DNA of 64,000 nt, taken from the NCBI RefSeq assembly GCF_932294415.1, contig NC_065535.1, positions 12,928,282-12,992,281 on the forward strand. Reading direction: 5' to 3'. The notes under the pieces are model-generated. The model was not told where the DNA came from. It saw only the letters and a list, made by a program, of their open reading frames with translations, and ran no database searches. Positions within the stretch are counted from its first letter, which is position 1; the number at the start of each line of letters is the position of its first letter. Position numbers and translations under genes: made by a program. This DNA is from Quercus robur (Eukaryota; Streptophyta; Magnoliopsida; Fagales; Fagaceae). This document shows, piece by piece, positions 1-11,790 of this stretch.

Positions 1-835
1 GAACAAAAAATATTTAACAATAACTAAACCAAACCCTAACTGTGATTTGACTGTCCTTTACTTTATTTTAAAATGATAATTTTTTCAATTAAAAAAAGAA
101 TGAAAGAAAAAGGATAAGTCTAATGGACCAAACAGGACCGATATTTGACCAAATAGACTGAACTGGCCAAATATACAGAACAGGACCAAAATGGACTAAA
201 GTGGACCAAAAAGTAAGAAAGCAAGATTTTAGAACAAATTATTAAATTAATTAAAATAGTAGGTTAAAAATGTTATAATTTAATAATTAAAATAAAAATT
301 ATAAAAAAACAATTAATTTCGAACATATTGGAAGCTTACAATAAAAAGCTTGAAGAAAAAATTAATTCGAAAATGTTAATCAATATAAGTAAAAGTTAAT
401 TAATTAAACAAAAAATTGATTGATATAAAAAATATAATGTAAATATAAGTTATAATTTATATTTTTATGCCTAGTGTCAATTTATTTATTTGTTTGTATA
501 GTACAACTATGCACAAGCCGAGTTGAGATTAAAGTTCTTAACTAGACCACTTTTGATGGGTTGGACCAAAACGATAGAACTTTAACTTATAACGTCCGCT
601 CAATAATGATTACTTTTTATTACACAGAGCTCCGCCCATGAATGTGTCATTTTTTCCAGGAGACGCACCTATCTCTGCCCATGGATGTACTGAGTTCCAA
701 TCATAAGCAAAGTATAGTAGTATTAAAGAATTACAGAAATATGTACGACATGAAAGATGTGCATACTGCATCACTGCTACTAATAGGTAATAACTCATGG
801 TCTATAGATTCGTATACCCACCCAATACGAATTTT
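1..835. other. AT-rich intergenic DNA, no gene seen
   Basis: Low-complexity A/T-rich sequence with short GGACCAAA-type repeats around 125-210. The short open frames here start in random sequence, have no family resemblance and overlap one another on both strands, so none is supported as a gene. Confidence 0.6.
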
Positions 836-1541
836 GGCTGCGTTTGAATTGACTTCAAAGTGATTCCAGAAATGATTTTCCGGAAAATAGGTGTGTTTGG
901 TTGTTACTTCAAATTCGGTCAAACTGAAAAGCATTTCCAGTTGACCGAATTTGAGAGCCAAAACAACGGAAATGATTTTCCGTTTCTATTTTCACTTCAA
1001 AGTACTTCCGACCTTGGAAAATAGAAGAGAGAGAAAGAGAGAGAGAGATCGCGACATCACCGTCCGCCAACATCACCGGCTTGCACGGTAGCGCCGATGG
1101 CGATCGCAATCGCGATCTCTGCTTCGATCTTCGCGCAATCGCGATTGATGCATCGCGCGAACGCGATCGACGCATCGAGCCGCCGATCGCGATGCGCCGA
1201 CCGCTCCGATCACAATCGCGCCGATCGTGATCTCTCCGATCGCAATCTCGCCTTCGTTTGTCCGGATTTGATGATTTTTTGCTGGGTTTTGTTTGTGTTT
1301 TGATGAATAAATGATATTATATAATCGTTTGGTAACCAAGAAAATGTGAGCAACAAGTAGAAAATGTGAAAATGTGTTTTCTATGGTATTTTCAAGAACA
1401 CAACCAAATATCAGAAAATATTTTCCGAAAATTTTTTTGAAATGCAACCAAACACATGAAAACAGTTTCCTTTCCGGAAAATAGCATTTCCGAAAAATAG
1501 AATATTTTCCGGAAATACTTTTACACGAACCAAACACAGCC
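836..1541. mobile_element. MITE-like element with GGCTGYGTTTG termini and CGATCG-rich core
   Basis: The segment begins GGCTGCGTTTG and ends CAAACACAGCC, an imperfect terminal inverted repeat. TTTTCCGGAAAA palindromes lie close to both ends (about 875-890 and 1430-1520). The outer parts are AT-rich. The core at about 1045-1255 is strikingly CpG-rich, with many CGATCG/GCGATC words. No transposase is present. The flanking bases (TTT on both sides) do not define a convincing target duplication, so the superfamily is undetermined. The Arg/Ser-rich open frames across the core are by-products of the repeat. Confidence 0.6.
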
Positions 1542-1605
1542 TTTGTTGTGCAGCAAAGCAGTTTGGAAGTTAGGATCATTCAAGAAGTCGGGTCTAGTCT
1601 ACTAC

Positions 1606-1997
1606 CAGGGGCGGAACTACAGTGGGGCAGGGGGGGCCATTGCCCCCCCCCCCCTCCCCCCCAAAAAAAAAAAAAAAAGCTGTATATATATATATGTTGA
1701 AATTTTAAATTTTGGTCCTAATAGACCCCCCCAGTTAAAATTAAAAAAAAAAAAAAAAAACTGGTATACATATGTAATTTGAAAAATTAAAATTTGCCCT
1801 TAAATATATATATTTTTGGATCTCCTCTGAAATAGTGCCGAGTTCCATTTTGATAAATGTGTTGAAATGTTTAAGAAACACTTATTTTATATGTAGTATT
1901 TTGTTAAATATGAAATAGATATTAGTTTTTATTTTCATAAAAAAAAATTTGTTTTAAGCTTTGCCCCCCTCAGGTTCGAATCCTGGTTCCGTCCCTG
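1606..1997. mobile_element. hAT-type MITE with perfect 8-bp target site duplication
   Basis: The element starts CAGGGGCGGAAC and ends GGTTCCGTCCCTG, so the termini are inverted repeats with one interruption. The eight bases TCTACTAC occur immediately before (1598..1605) and immediately after (1998..2005), a perfect 8-bp duplication as expected for hAT transposition. The interior holds C-tracts and A-tracts and no coding capacity. A 392-bp non-autonomous copy is the simplest reading. Confidence 0.9.
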
Positions 1998-2301
1998 TCT
2001 ACTACTGATTTATTATTTTTGTGTAGCACGTTTGGTTCTGCAAATTAGTACCTTCTTTGGAGGCAGACCCTACTCGACATTAAGTAAAATGGTTTAGCTA
2101 GTAGTGGTCCTAAGTTTTACAGCCACGAGGCCCATGACTAATTTGGCCCAAACAATAAATTTTTTTCCCAATTATTGAGCTAATTTTTTTGGAATCAGGT
2201 GGCAGAAGAGGATATAGTAAGTACAACAACAAAGGCGGCCAAAAGAAACTGGTGATTAATTGCCGAGCTATTAGCATATTATACCAAGTCGAGTGTGGCT
2301 A

Positions 2302-2465
2302 CCACAATATTTTTATAATACTTTTACAATAAATCATAAGTGATAAGTTGTTATTGGTTCTAAGTTGAATTCAAAACTTAAATTATTTTTTTGTCTACCT
2401 GTAACTTTCAATAACAACATGACACTTAAGATTTGTTATGAAAATTTTATTAACATAGTATTTCT
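2302..2465. repeat. Fold-back MITE with long imperfect inverted arms
   Basis: The left arm at about 2309-2360 (ACTTTTACAATAAATCATAAG followed by TGATAAGTTGTTATTGG) is an imperfect reverse complement of the right arm at about 2408-2465. A related copy lies at 10455..10640. It is non-coding and sits about 400 bp upstream of the ABCB start. Confidence 0.5.
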
Positions 2466-2871
2466 TTTAATTAATCATCTTCGTATCTTATATGGAAAAT
2501 CTTATTACTCACTTTTATTGCATACTTTTGTACCCACCGTCATTTGAATCGTGTTTTAATTAAAAAAAAAAAAACATGATTTCTCAAATTTTAGTCATGT
2601 GATGATGTTTACCAAAAAAAAAAAAGTCATGTGATGATGTGTGTACAGTGAGTGTGACTACCAATAATAAAAGTTGAAAAGACAGCTAAGGAGGAGCCGA
2701 GTTTTCCGTTGGGTGGCCAACTGGTTATAACTTCACATTTATTGGCGCGAAGAAAGGCATATTGCCATCATTTTCAAGCTTTTTCATGAAAAGAAAGAGC
2801 GTTACGTGCTTTATTTCCAATTTCTGTTATCACTCTTAACTGTCTCTGCAACTTTTGGTCTACATTTTTCC

Positions 2872-5800
2872 ATGGAAGAAGTGAATCTTTCCTCCAGTTC
2901 CAACCCAGTTGTAAAAATGGAAGATACATCTAATGCAAGCAAAAAGAAGAGTGTTTCATTACTTGGCCTATTTGCTGCTGCTGATAAAATTGATTGTGTC
3001 TTGATGTTTTTCGGTAGTGTCGGGGCTTGCATCCATGGTGCTGCACTTCCTGTGTTCTTTATTTTGTTTGGTCGTATGATTGATTCTTTAGGACATCTGT
3101 CCAAGAATCCTCACAAATTGTCTTCACAGGTTTCCAAGGTACGAGGAACTTTGATACCTTCATTTTGAATTTTGGATTACCTTTTAGTACTATTTTTTTT
3201 TTTTTGGAATTCATTTAAAAATTAGAATGAAGTAAGACTACTAACTAATGGGTCAAAATGGATAAATTCTCGGGGTAAAACTTAGGTACATAAATTAGTC
3301 ACACTACATTAAGTTTCCCAATTGAATTAATGGTCCTTGGAAAAGATAACATAATTTATGTTTTACAAGGTGTTCGAATTCAATTGGGGAACCTAATGTG
3401 TCTAACAAGTTTAGCAAGATGTTTACCCATAGTTGATACTTTGCATGTGAGGTACAGAATGCCCATGTTCACCTCTTCTATATAAAGAAATAAGGAAGTC
3501 TTGTACTATTTTAGAAAGTTGTTATGAAATTTACCTAATGATATAGAAGGATGAGAGACAATTTTGGAGTTAAAAGGGTATTTAACTAAGATGAATTCAA
3601 GTTGATATCTTCCCAGCTCGTCCAACTACTATAATTAAAGACTGATTCAAGTAGGGCTGTTTTTTGTGTATGTTAGAAACTAGAATAATGATTAAAAAAT
3701 TATATTCATAATTTCCTAAAAGTTTAAGCTTTTGAAACAATTGGTAATTTTATCACTTTCCTTTCAGAATTCATTATTATTGTTAAATATTAGCATTGAT
3801 ACACCATGTTGAATATGCTAGTATAGATGCGGAAGCGAAAGCATAAAGTATAAAACACAATAACACACGAAGGTTACGTGGTTCAGCTTCACGGCCTACA
3901 TCCACGGAGGAAACCCTAAAGGGCTACATTAATAATATATTAGAATGTAGTAATACAAATCCTGTATTACAATGAATCATAACATGTGTATATATAGTAG
4001 ACTAAACCCTAGACTAATAGACTTCTAGTACAAGTAGGAGACTTGACTTGCACACAAAGTAGAATTATACTTGGGCCTATGCTAATGGGCTAATATATCT
4101 CTAACAATTATAAAAGGTTTTGAAAAGCAGTCTGCACTAGAAATTTTGAGTTTTGCCCAACCATTGTTTTATAATGTATATCAGTTTGGAAAGAAGTAGC
4201 ACTCAATGTTAGAATATACATAATGATTCAGGATTATTATCCTTTTTATATATGCACTTGTACTGCAATTGTATCTGAACTTTTGTGTTTTTGCAGTATT
4301 CTCTGTACTTAGTTTATCTTGGAGTCATTGTTTTGGCATCAGCATGGATAGGTATGTCTGATGATACTCAGTCTAATCTGGCTGGCATTGTTATCCTTTC
4401 CTGCCAACTGCTTTGGTTTTTTCACCTAGTTGAGTGTAAGCATCCTTGTTTACTTGATGTTTTCAGGTGTTGCATTATGGATGCAAACTGGAGAGAGGCA
4501 AACTGCTCGTTTGAGAACGAAGTATCTTCAATCAGTTTTAAACAAGGATATCAATTTCTTTGACACTGATGCCAGAGATTCAAATATTATTTACCACATT
4601 TCCAGTGATGCAATACTAGTGCAGGATGCAATAGGTGACAAGGTATATCATAATACAAATGGCTATGCTTGATGATATACTGAACAAATTTGGCATTGGA
4701 TTTTAAAAATGAATAAGATTATATTGTATCTTAATGCAGACAGGTCATGCTCTGCGTTACATTTCTCAGTTCATTGTTGGATTTGCCGTTGGATTTGCAT
4801 CAGTATGGCAGCTTACACTTCTCACCTTGGCTGTTGTTCCATTGATAGCTTTCGCAGGGGGGGCTTATACTATTATCATGTCTACCTTATCAGAAAAAGG
4901 TGAGGCTGCTTATGCTGAAGCTGGAAAAGTTGCAGAAGAGGTAAACAATTGCCTTTAAAACATCTCCTGCTACCCCCATTGAATTGTTGCAAATACTAAT
5001 GAGGACATTTGATAGTTGTTACCTCTGTGTTGAAGCTGGATTTTAACATGGCAATTATCTTCAAATAACATAAAGCATATCAGCATAGATTTGATTGTTT
5101 ATCTAATTACACCTTATCTGATTATTGAGTTGATTCTCATGTGTTCTGGCTTTAACACTTTTTTCTTTTCTTTTCCTCTCCCCTTTTGCATGGCTCAGGT
5201 TATTTCACAGGTTCGTACAGTGTACTCATTTGTAGGAGAGGACAAAGCAATTGATGCATACTCCAAATCACTTAATAGAGCCCTTAAACTAGGGAAGAGG
5301 AGTGGCTTGGCAAAAGGAGTTGGTGTAGGATTTACATATGGCCTTTTATTTTGTGCGTGGGCATTGCTTCTCTGGTATGCCGGCATACTTGTCAGACATC
5401 GGGACACAAATGGAGCAAAAGCGTTCACGACAATTATCAATGTCATCTTCAGTGGATTGTAAGTCCATTTTTTAAAGATGTTTGCAGGTATAACTGGTCC
5501 ATTATATTTTTGTTTAGACTAAAAACAAACTTCTTTTTTTGTAGTGCTCTCGGTCAAGCAATGCCAAACCTTGCTGCCATTGCGAAAGGCCAGGCGGCTG
5601 CTGCCAATATCATAGGCATGATTGAAACAGATTCCAAGTCTTCTAAAACATCAGATGCTGGAGTAGTGTTGTCAAAAGTAGCTGGTCAAATTGAATTTTT
5701 GGAGGTCTGTTTTGCTTATCCTTCACGATCCAGTTTGGTTTTTGAAAATTTGAGCTTCTCAATTACTGCTGGGAAGACCTTTGCAGTAGTTGGTCCAAGT

Positions 5801-8800
5801 GGCTCAGGAAAGAGCACTATTATTTCCATGGTTCAACGTTTCTATGAACCCACTTCAGGTATGTAATGCCCACCTTAGCAGAGACTATTTATTTTTAGAG
5901 TCCAAATTGTGATTGTAGGAAAATTCACTAGTTGACTTTTGAATGTAAATTATTAAACTTCGAAAGCTCATGTGGCTTATGTCTGAAAATGTACAAGGTA
6001 ACATACTGTTGGATGGACATGATCTCAAGAGCCTTGAATTGAAATGGCTGAGGGAACAAATGGGATTGGTTAGCCAGGAACCAACATTATTTGCAACAAC
6101 TATAGTTGGAAATATTCTGTTTGGTAAACAAGATGCAGACATGGATCAGATTATACTAGCTGCCAAAGCTGCAAATGCACATTCTTTCATTGAAGGATTA
6201 CCTGATGGTTATGATACTCAGGTGTGTCCTATTGCAAGCCCTTGTCTAGTGTACCGCTCATTGTCCATTTTTCATATAATGAAACTTAGTGCTCGTTCAG
6301 TAAAACAGTTTTAAACTGCACATTTTGAAAATTCTTTTTTTATTTTTTTTTATTTTTTTATTTTTCCGTTTCTTTTTTAACTTCACTTTTTTTCCTAGGT
6401 AAAGCTTTTTCAAACCACCTCATTTTCAATAAACTGAAAACAATAAAGTTTTATTATGTTGATCGTAATAAAGTTTTATTATGGTATACTACATTTAGAG
6501 GACAATCTTGGAACATGATCATAACCTCATTATTTTTGGCAAATATGTTGTCCGATCCTCAAGTTTGATGGTTGTTGAATTCAGGTTGGGGAGGGAGGAA
6601 CACAGCTTTCAGGAGGGCAAAAACAAAGAATTGCAATTGCAAGAGCAGTGCTGAGAAACCCCAAGATTTTACTTCTAGATGAGGCCACCAGTGCTCTTGA
6701 TGCAGAATCAGAACTCATAGTGCAGCAAGCGCTAGATAAAATAATGTCAAATCGGACAACAATCATAGTTGCACATAGGCTATCCACTGTACGAGATGTT
6801 GATACAATCATAGTGCTAAAGAATGGTCAGGTTGTTGAAAGTGGGACCCACATGGAATTAATATCCAAGGACGGTGAGTATGCAACTCTGGTGAACTTGC
6901 AGGTTACAGAAAATGTTAAAGATCCTAGCTCAATATCTCCCTCTGGAAGTTCAAGGCATTCCAGCTTTAGAGATTATTCTGCAAGTTCAAGGCATTCCAG
7001 TTTTCAAGAATATCATACTACAAGTGAAATGCAGCCAAGTGATCAAAACTCATCCCCATCAAAGCACACTCCATCGATTTGGGAACTACTAAAACTAAAT
7101 GCTCCAGAGTGGCCTTATGCAGTACTTGGCTCAGTGGGTGCAGTTCTTGCAGGCATGGAAGCTCCTCTGTTTGCATTTGGAATCACACATATCTTGACTG
7201 CATTTTATTCTCCTGATCTTTCTCAAATGAGAGATGAAATCCAGCGGGTAGCTCTTATATTTGTTGGAGTGGCAGTTATTACTATTCCTATATATCTATT
7301 GCAACACTATTTCTATACATTGATGGGAGAGCGTCTCACCACTCGTATTCGATTATTAATGTTCTCAGGTTATTGTCTCTTCACCATAAAACTACAATTA
7401 TCAAAATTAATAATCTTCTTCACTCAGGATAACAGCTACAAGCATGTTCAAAATATAATCATTCATTCTAATTAAGAACTATATGTCTTTCTTCAACTGC
7501 AGCTATCCTTTCCAATGAAGTCGGCTGGTTTGATTTCGATGAGAATAATACAGGCTCACTGACATCAATTTTAGCAGCAGATGCAACATTAGTAAGAAGT
7601 GCTCTTGCTGACCGTCTATCCACAATTGTGCAGAATGTAGCACTGACTGTGACTGCATTTGTAATTGCATTCATGTTAAGTTGGCGAATAGCAGCTGTTG
7701 TTGTTGCCTCTCTCCCCCTGCTTATTGGAGCTTCGATTACTGAGGTAAATTTTGGAAACCATTATACAGTTAACAATGAGGATTATTCAAGCACATGTAC
7801 TTGTTGTCATTGCTATCTAGTATTCTTGATCACCTCTTGAAACTTTGTACACACTGATTTTTTTCTTCTTTTTTTGGTTTCTCATGAACAACATTTCAAT
7901 TAATTAATTGGTTTATGTCCTTATATCCCTTCTATATTTGCTTTTCTTTTTATCTGCAGCAACTATTTCTCAAGGGATTTGGAGGAGACTACAGTCGTGC
8001 CTATTCTAGAGCAATTGCTGTGGCACGTGAAGCAATTGCAAACATACGTACAGTTGCTGCATTTGGTGCTGAAGACCGGATCGTAATGCAGTTTGCCTCT
8101 GAACTAAACAAACCAAACAAACAAGCAGTTGTACGAGGCCATATATCAGGTTTTGGCTATGCTGTATCTCAGTTCTTTGCATACTGTTCCTATGCACTTG
8201 GCCTTTGGTATGCATCAGTATTACTCAAGCATAGAGAATCAAATTTCGGAGACATCATGAAATCCTTTATGGTTTTGATAATCACAGCATTGTCAATAGC
8301 AGAAACACTTGCTCTTACCCCTGACATTGTAAAAGGGTCACAAGCACTTGGGTCAGTTTTCAGTATTCTCCAAAGAAAACCAGTTATCCACCCCAATAAT
8401 CCTACCTCAAATGTAGTAACAGATGTCAAAGGTGATATAGAATTTAGGAATGTGTGTTTCAAGTATCCAGCGAGGCCAGATATCCCCATTTTTGAGGATT
8501 TGAACTTGAAAGTCTCAGCAGGAAAGAGTCTTGCTGTAGTAGGCAAAAGTGGATCGGGGAAAAGTACTGTGATAACGCTAGTAATGAGATTTTATGACCC
8601 CACTTTTGGGAAAGTTTTGATTGACGGATGTGATATTAAAAGCCTAAACTTGAGATCATTAAGACTGAAAATAGGTTTGGTTCAGCAAGAGCCAGCATTG
8701 TTCTCTACTACAATTTATGAAAACATCAAGTATGGAAAGGAGGAGGCATCAGAAATTGAGGTGATGAAGGCTGCAGCAGCAGCAAATGCTCATGGATTCA

Positions 8801-9183
8801 TTAGTAGAATGCCTGAAGGGTACAAAACTCAGGTTGGTGAGAAGGGAGTGCAGTTATCAGGGGGGCAAAAGCAGAGGGTGGCAATTGCTAGAGCAATGTT
8901 GAAAGACCCTTCTATTCTTCTTTTGGATGAAGCAACTAGTGCACTAGACACAGCATCTGAGAAGCAAGTTCAAGAGGCTCTTGACAAGCTTATGAAGGGC
9001 AGAACAACAATTCTAGTAGCACACAGATTGTCAACTATTCGTGAAGCGGACAAAATTGCCGTGTTGCAATTTGGGAGGGTGGCTGAAATTGGTAGCCATG
9101 AGCAACTCACTAAAAAACCAAGCAGTATATATAAGAAACTAGTCAATCTACAAGAGGAAAAGAAGGCACAAGTACTTGGTTAA
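2872..9183 (+). CDS. ABCB13/14: ABCB-type full transporter, ABCB13/ABCB14 clade
   Basis: Exons: 2872..3138, 4297..4351, 4467..4642, 4740..4940, 5199..5458, 5545..5858, 5998..6221, 6585..7368, 7503..7744, 7960..9183; all introns GT-AG; 1248 aa. The layout is TMD-NBD-linker-TMD-NBD. NBD1 has Walker [10 protein letters not shown] (about residue 403), signature LSGGQKQ (about 507), Walker [13 protein letters not shown] (about 527) and H-loop VAHRLST. NBD2 has GKSGSGKST (about 1036), LSGGQKQ (about 1140), [12 protein letters not shown] and VAHRLST, so both ATP sites look complete. Sequence and length closely follow Arabidopsis ABCB13/ABCB14; ABCB14 is a known guard-cell malate importer, and transfer of that substrate is inference. 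The start at 2872 fits homologues; an in-frame ATG at 2806 would add 22 residues. Oddity: the linker holds a 12-residue tandem repeat ([12 protein letters not shown] / [15 protein letters not shown] about 6948-7019). Intron 1 carries a solo LTR. Confidence 0.95.
3781..4106 (+). mobile_element. Solo LTR (326 bp) in ABCB intron 1
   Basis: The element begins TGTTAAATATTAG and ends ATCTCTAACA, giving the canonical TG...CA and short inverted TGTTA/TAACA ends. ATTAT is present directly before (3776..3780) and directly after (4107..4111), a perfect 5-bp target duplication. It contains the conserved ACGTGGTTCAGCTTCACGG block that I associate with a widespread plant Copia-type LTR. No internal retrotransposon sequence accompanies it, so LTR-LTR recombination is likely. 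Orientation is uncertain because both strands read TG...CA. Confidence 0.85.
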
Positions 9184-10454
9184 TTGGTTTGTAATAGCCA
9201 AACATGATACTTTGGTAGCAAGAATTTCCCAGATAACAAACTGTGCATAATCTTAAAGCATGAAGAATTTAATATGAAATACTATAGAAGATGTACACAT
9301 GCATATCAGCATATGTTGTTTTTCAGAGCTTTTCCAAGAAACTGTTGATAATACAATTATTGCATGTTTAATATGCTAGAAGTTTTGTTATACATTATTA
9401 GATGAGATGGATAAAACTTTGAAATTTGAATAAATACAGCTTTTATAGTCCTTATGTGATTTTATTTATTCATTATGTGATTTAACCACTTAAGCTTGAC
9501 ATCATCTACACTTACGAGATCATACTTTTTTTTAACCGCAATTTCATTAAGAATAAAAGGTAATACAACAATCGCACCTACATGCTTCCAGAGTCCAGAC
9601 CCACAGGAGTTAGATTGCAATTATTACAAGAGAAACTAGCTTTAAGAGCAACTGAAAGTTTAGCAACAAAATGAGCTCTTGAGTTAAGAGATCTCTTATT
9701 CCAGCAAAACTCACAATTAACAGAATTCAAACTTAAATCAAAAGCATTACTAAGTTATGAATGTCAGGTCTCATTTTATGCTGATTAACCTAGTTTTTTT
9801 TTTTTTTTTTCTTCCTTAAGAAACTTAACCTAGGTTTTAGAGCATAAAGCATAGGGGAAACTGTATGTGGACATCTAAAGCAGAGTATTTGTGAGGAGCA
9901 CACATAGGTTTGCCCTTCAATTAGTTATAAAAGTTGTTGGAGGGTTGTTGAGAAGTAAGAACTGAGAAATAGGCCATAGCACATGAAACTTGTACTAGTC
10001 TACTAGCCTATTCCCCATGTGCAATGTGCATCCTCCAAATGCTGGGCTGTGCCTGTGCATAATTGCGCAATTGCAGGAATTATTATTATTTTTTATAATA
10101 AAAAAAATCTGAAAATAATTAAAGTATCATGAAAGCCTAGCTTTTTCAAGTTTTATAATTCCAGGAGATTTTTTATTATTATTTATTTTTATTGTTTCCA
10201 ATGATTGCAGAGAAATTGAAAATAATTCTGCTCTCCTAAGTTAAAATTTCCTCGGCACTTTGGTTCGTTTGGATTAGCCTTTTATTTGTTATCTTATTAT
10301 TACTATTTTATTTTCTTCTCAAAAAAATAGTATTAGTTTATTTACTTATATACAACTTCTTTTTAATTAAATATGTAATGTATGCCTTTTTTCAAAAAAA
10401 AAAAAAATATATATATATATATATATAAAATTGTATTTACTTTAAAGAGTAAAG

Positions 10455-10640
10455 CTACATTTACAACATTTTCAAAACAAATTCATAAGTGACAAGTTGT
10501 TTTTTGTTCTAAAACAAGTTCACCACAAAAATGAATTAGATTAGGATAGAGTAGAATTTCTATATTGTATAAAATAAAATAAAATAAAAAACAGCTAATA
10601 ACAATTTGTCACTTAATATTTTTATTTATTTATATATTTT
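10455..10640. repeat. Second copy of the fold-back MITE
   Basis: The sequence CATAAGTGACAAGTTGTT at about 10482 matches the left arm of the 2302..2465 repeat. An inverted partner AACAATTTGTCACTTAATA lies near 10598-10616. It is non-coding. Confidence 0.45.
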
Positions 10641-11199
10641 CAATTTATGGCGTCCGATTTTGATTATTGTTCTCTTTATTATGATGTGAGTGACACTATT
10701 ATGAACGCAACATTTTTCTTACTTTCAAGTTTCAAATAATGGACAAATTAACAAATAATATTTCCAGCAAATAATTAATTAATTCGAAATTAGGCTATTG
10801 TCTTTCTTTCTCTCTTTCTTTCTCCCACACCCCCCCCCCCCCCACCAAAAAAGCACGTTATATTGCATGAGGCAGATTCATGGCCATAGGTATGGGAATA
10901 TACAATTTGACACGTCTCTATGACTCCACAGAATAAGAAAAATATAATATAGAATGAGAAAACAATGCTGCTGCCCATGTTGACAGTCCCATGCTTCTTC
11001 ATCAAATGTGCCTTTTTTTCACTTATAGGTCATTTTCTTATTGTTTTTAATATTCACTGAAAATTTTCAGTTTGCAAAACGATGAAGAAGTCAAAATAAA
11101 AATGTTACTTAAATTTTTTTTAAAATAAAAAAATTAAAGTACTCTTAGTATTTGTGTCCTTATCTTTTTAAGAAAGAATAATAAGTGTCAGAGTCTTAA

Positions 11200-11790
11200 A
11201 CCATGTTAAACAATTTTGTGGGTGCCAAAAATGAGGCTGTTGGGCTAGGCCTCATTTGGACTCATAATCTATTTGTGATGTGGGTTTTAGATTTTCTAGT
11301 TTGGGTAGTTCCCAACACAGAGACCCAACAAGGCAACTTCTCCCTAAGAGCTCCCCTACTCCCACTACTGTTATTCTCTTGTTGCTCTCTTGCTCCTATT
11401 CTTAGATTTCTCTGGAACCTCTCAACAACCTCCTCTTCTCCCTTATCTTCTCATATTTATAGCCCAATGATTAGTGGGGAGTCATGATTACTCTTGCAGT
11501 TAGTAGTAGGGGAGGTCCAATGTCGTTATTGCTAAGTGGATGTTTAGTTGGGAGTGGGGTGTAGTGAGAGTAGCATTGGAACTAGCTCCCCACTTTAGAA
11601 GGGATGTTCGGCAGAGGTTTTTCCCAGGGTGATGCCGGTGTAACCGAGGTATAGTGTCCTCGATCAATCATGCTCCGATCAAGACCCAAGGCCCAAATGG
11701 GTCTGGGGGTCCCGTGCCGTACAAATTTCATTTTCAGCCTCTTCGGGATCTTGAGGGAAGTCTCAAACCTTACCAATATCTTATTTCTAT
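11200..11790 (+). other. Possible degraded LTR or other repeat fragment
   Basis: This block is less AT-rich than its surroundings. It has a pyrimidine-rich stretch (about 11330-11440), a TATA-like ATATTTATA near 11453, and a compact GC-richer tail ending near 11720 (GGGTCTGGGGGTCCCGTGC). Open frames here are short and show no domain. The layout resembles a retroelement LTR with promoter and R/U5, but no TG...CA pair with target duplication could be fixed, so this is only a suggestion. Confidence 0.25.

Noticed and set aside
1090-1250. GCGATCGC words resembling the cyanobacterial HIP1 octamer, suggesting bacterial DNA
   Set aside because: They sit inside a plant MITE-like element with TIRs and no bacterial genes; simple repetition explains them.
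1073-1579. 168-codon minus-strand frame rich in Arg/Asp
   Set aside because: It spans the MITE-like element and its CGATCG repeat; no domain and no exon structure.
1974-1984. tRNA-like GGTTCGAATCC word
   Set aside because: It lies in the right end of a hAT MITE. No acceptor or anticodon stems and no suitably spaced A box were found, so no tRNA gene is called.
2806-2871. Upstream in-frame ATG extending ABCB by 22 hydrophobic residues as a signal peptide
   Set aside because: ABCB13/14 homologues start at the downstream Met and ABCB proteins do not need a cleaved signal peptide.
8190-8546. 118-codon minus-strand frame
   Set aside because: It is a shadow across the coding sequence of ABCB exon 10.
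11582-11776. 64-codon minus-strand frame in a GC-richer block
   Set aside because: No family resemblance; the block looks like part of a degraded LTR-type repeat.
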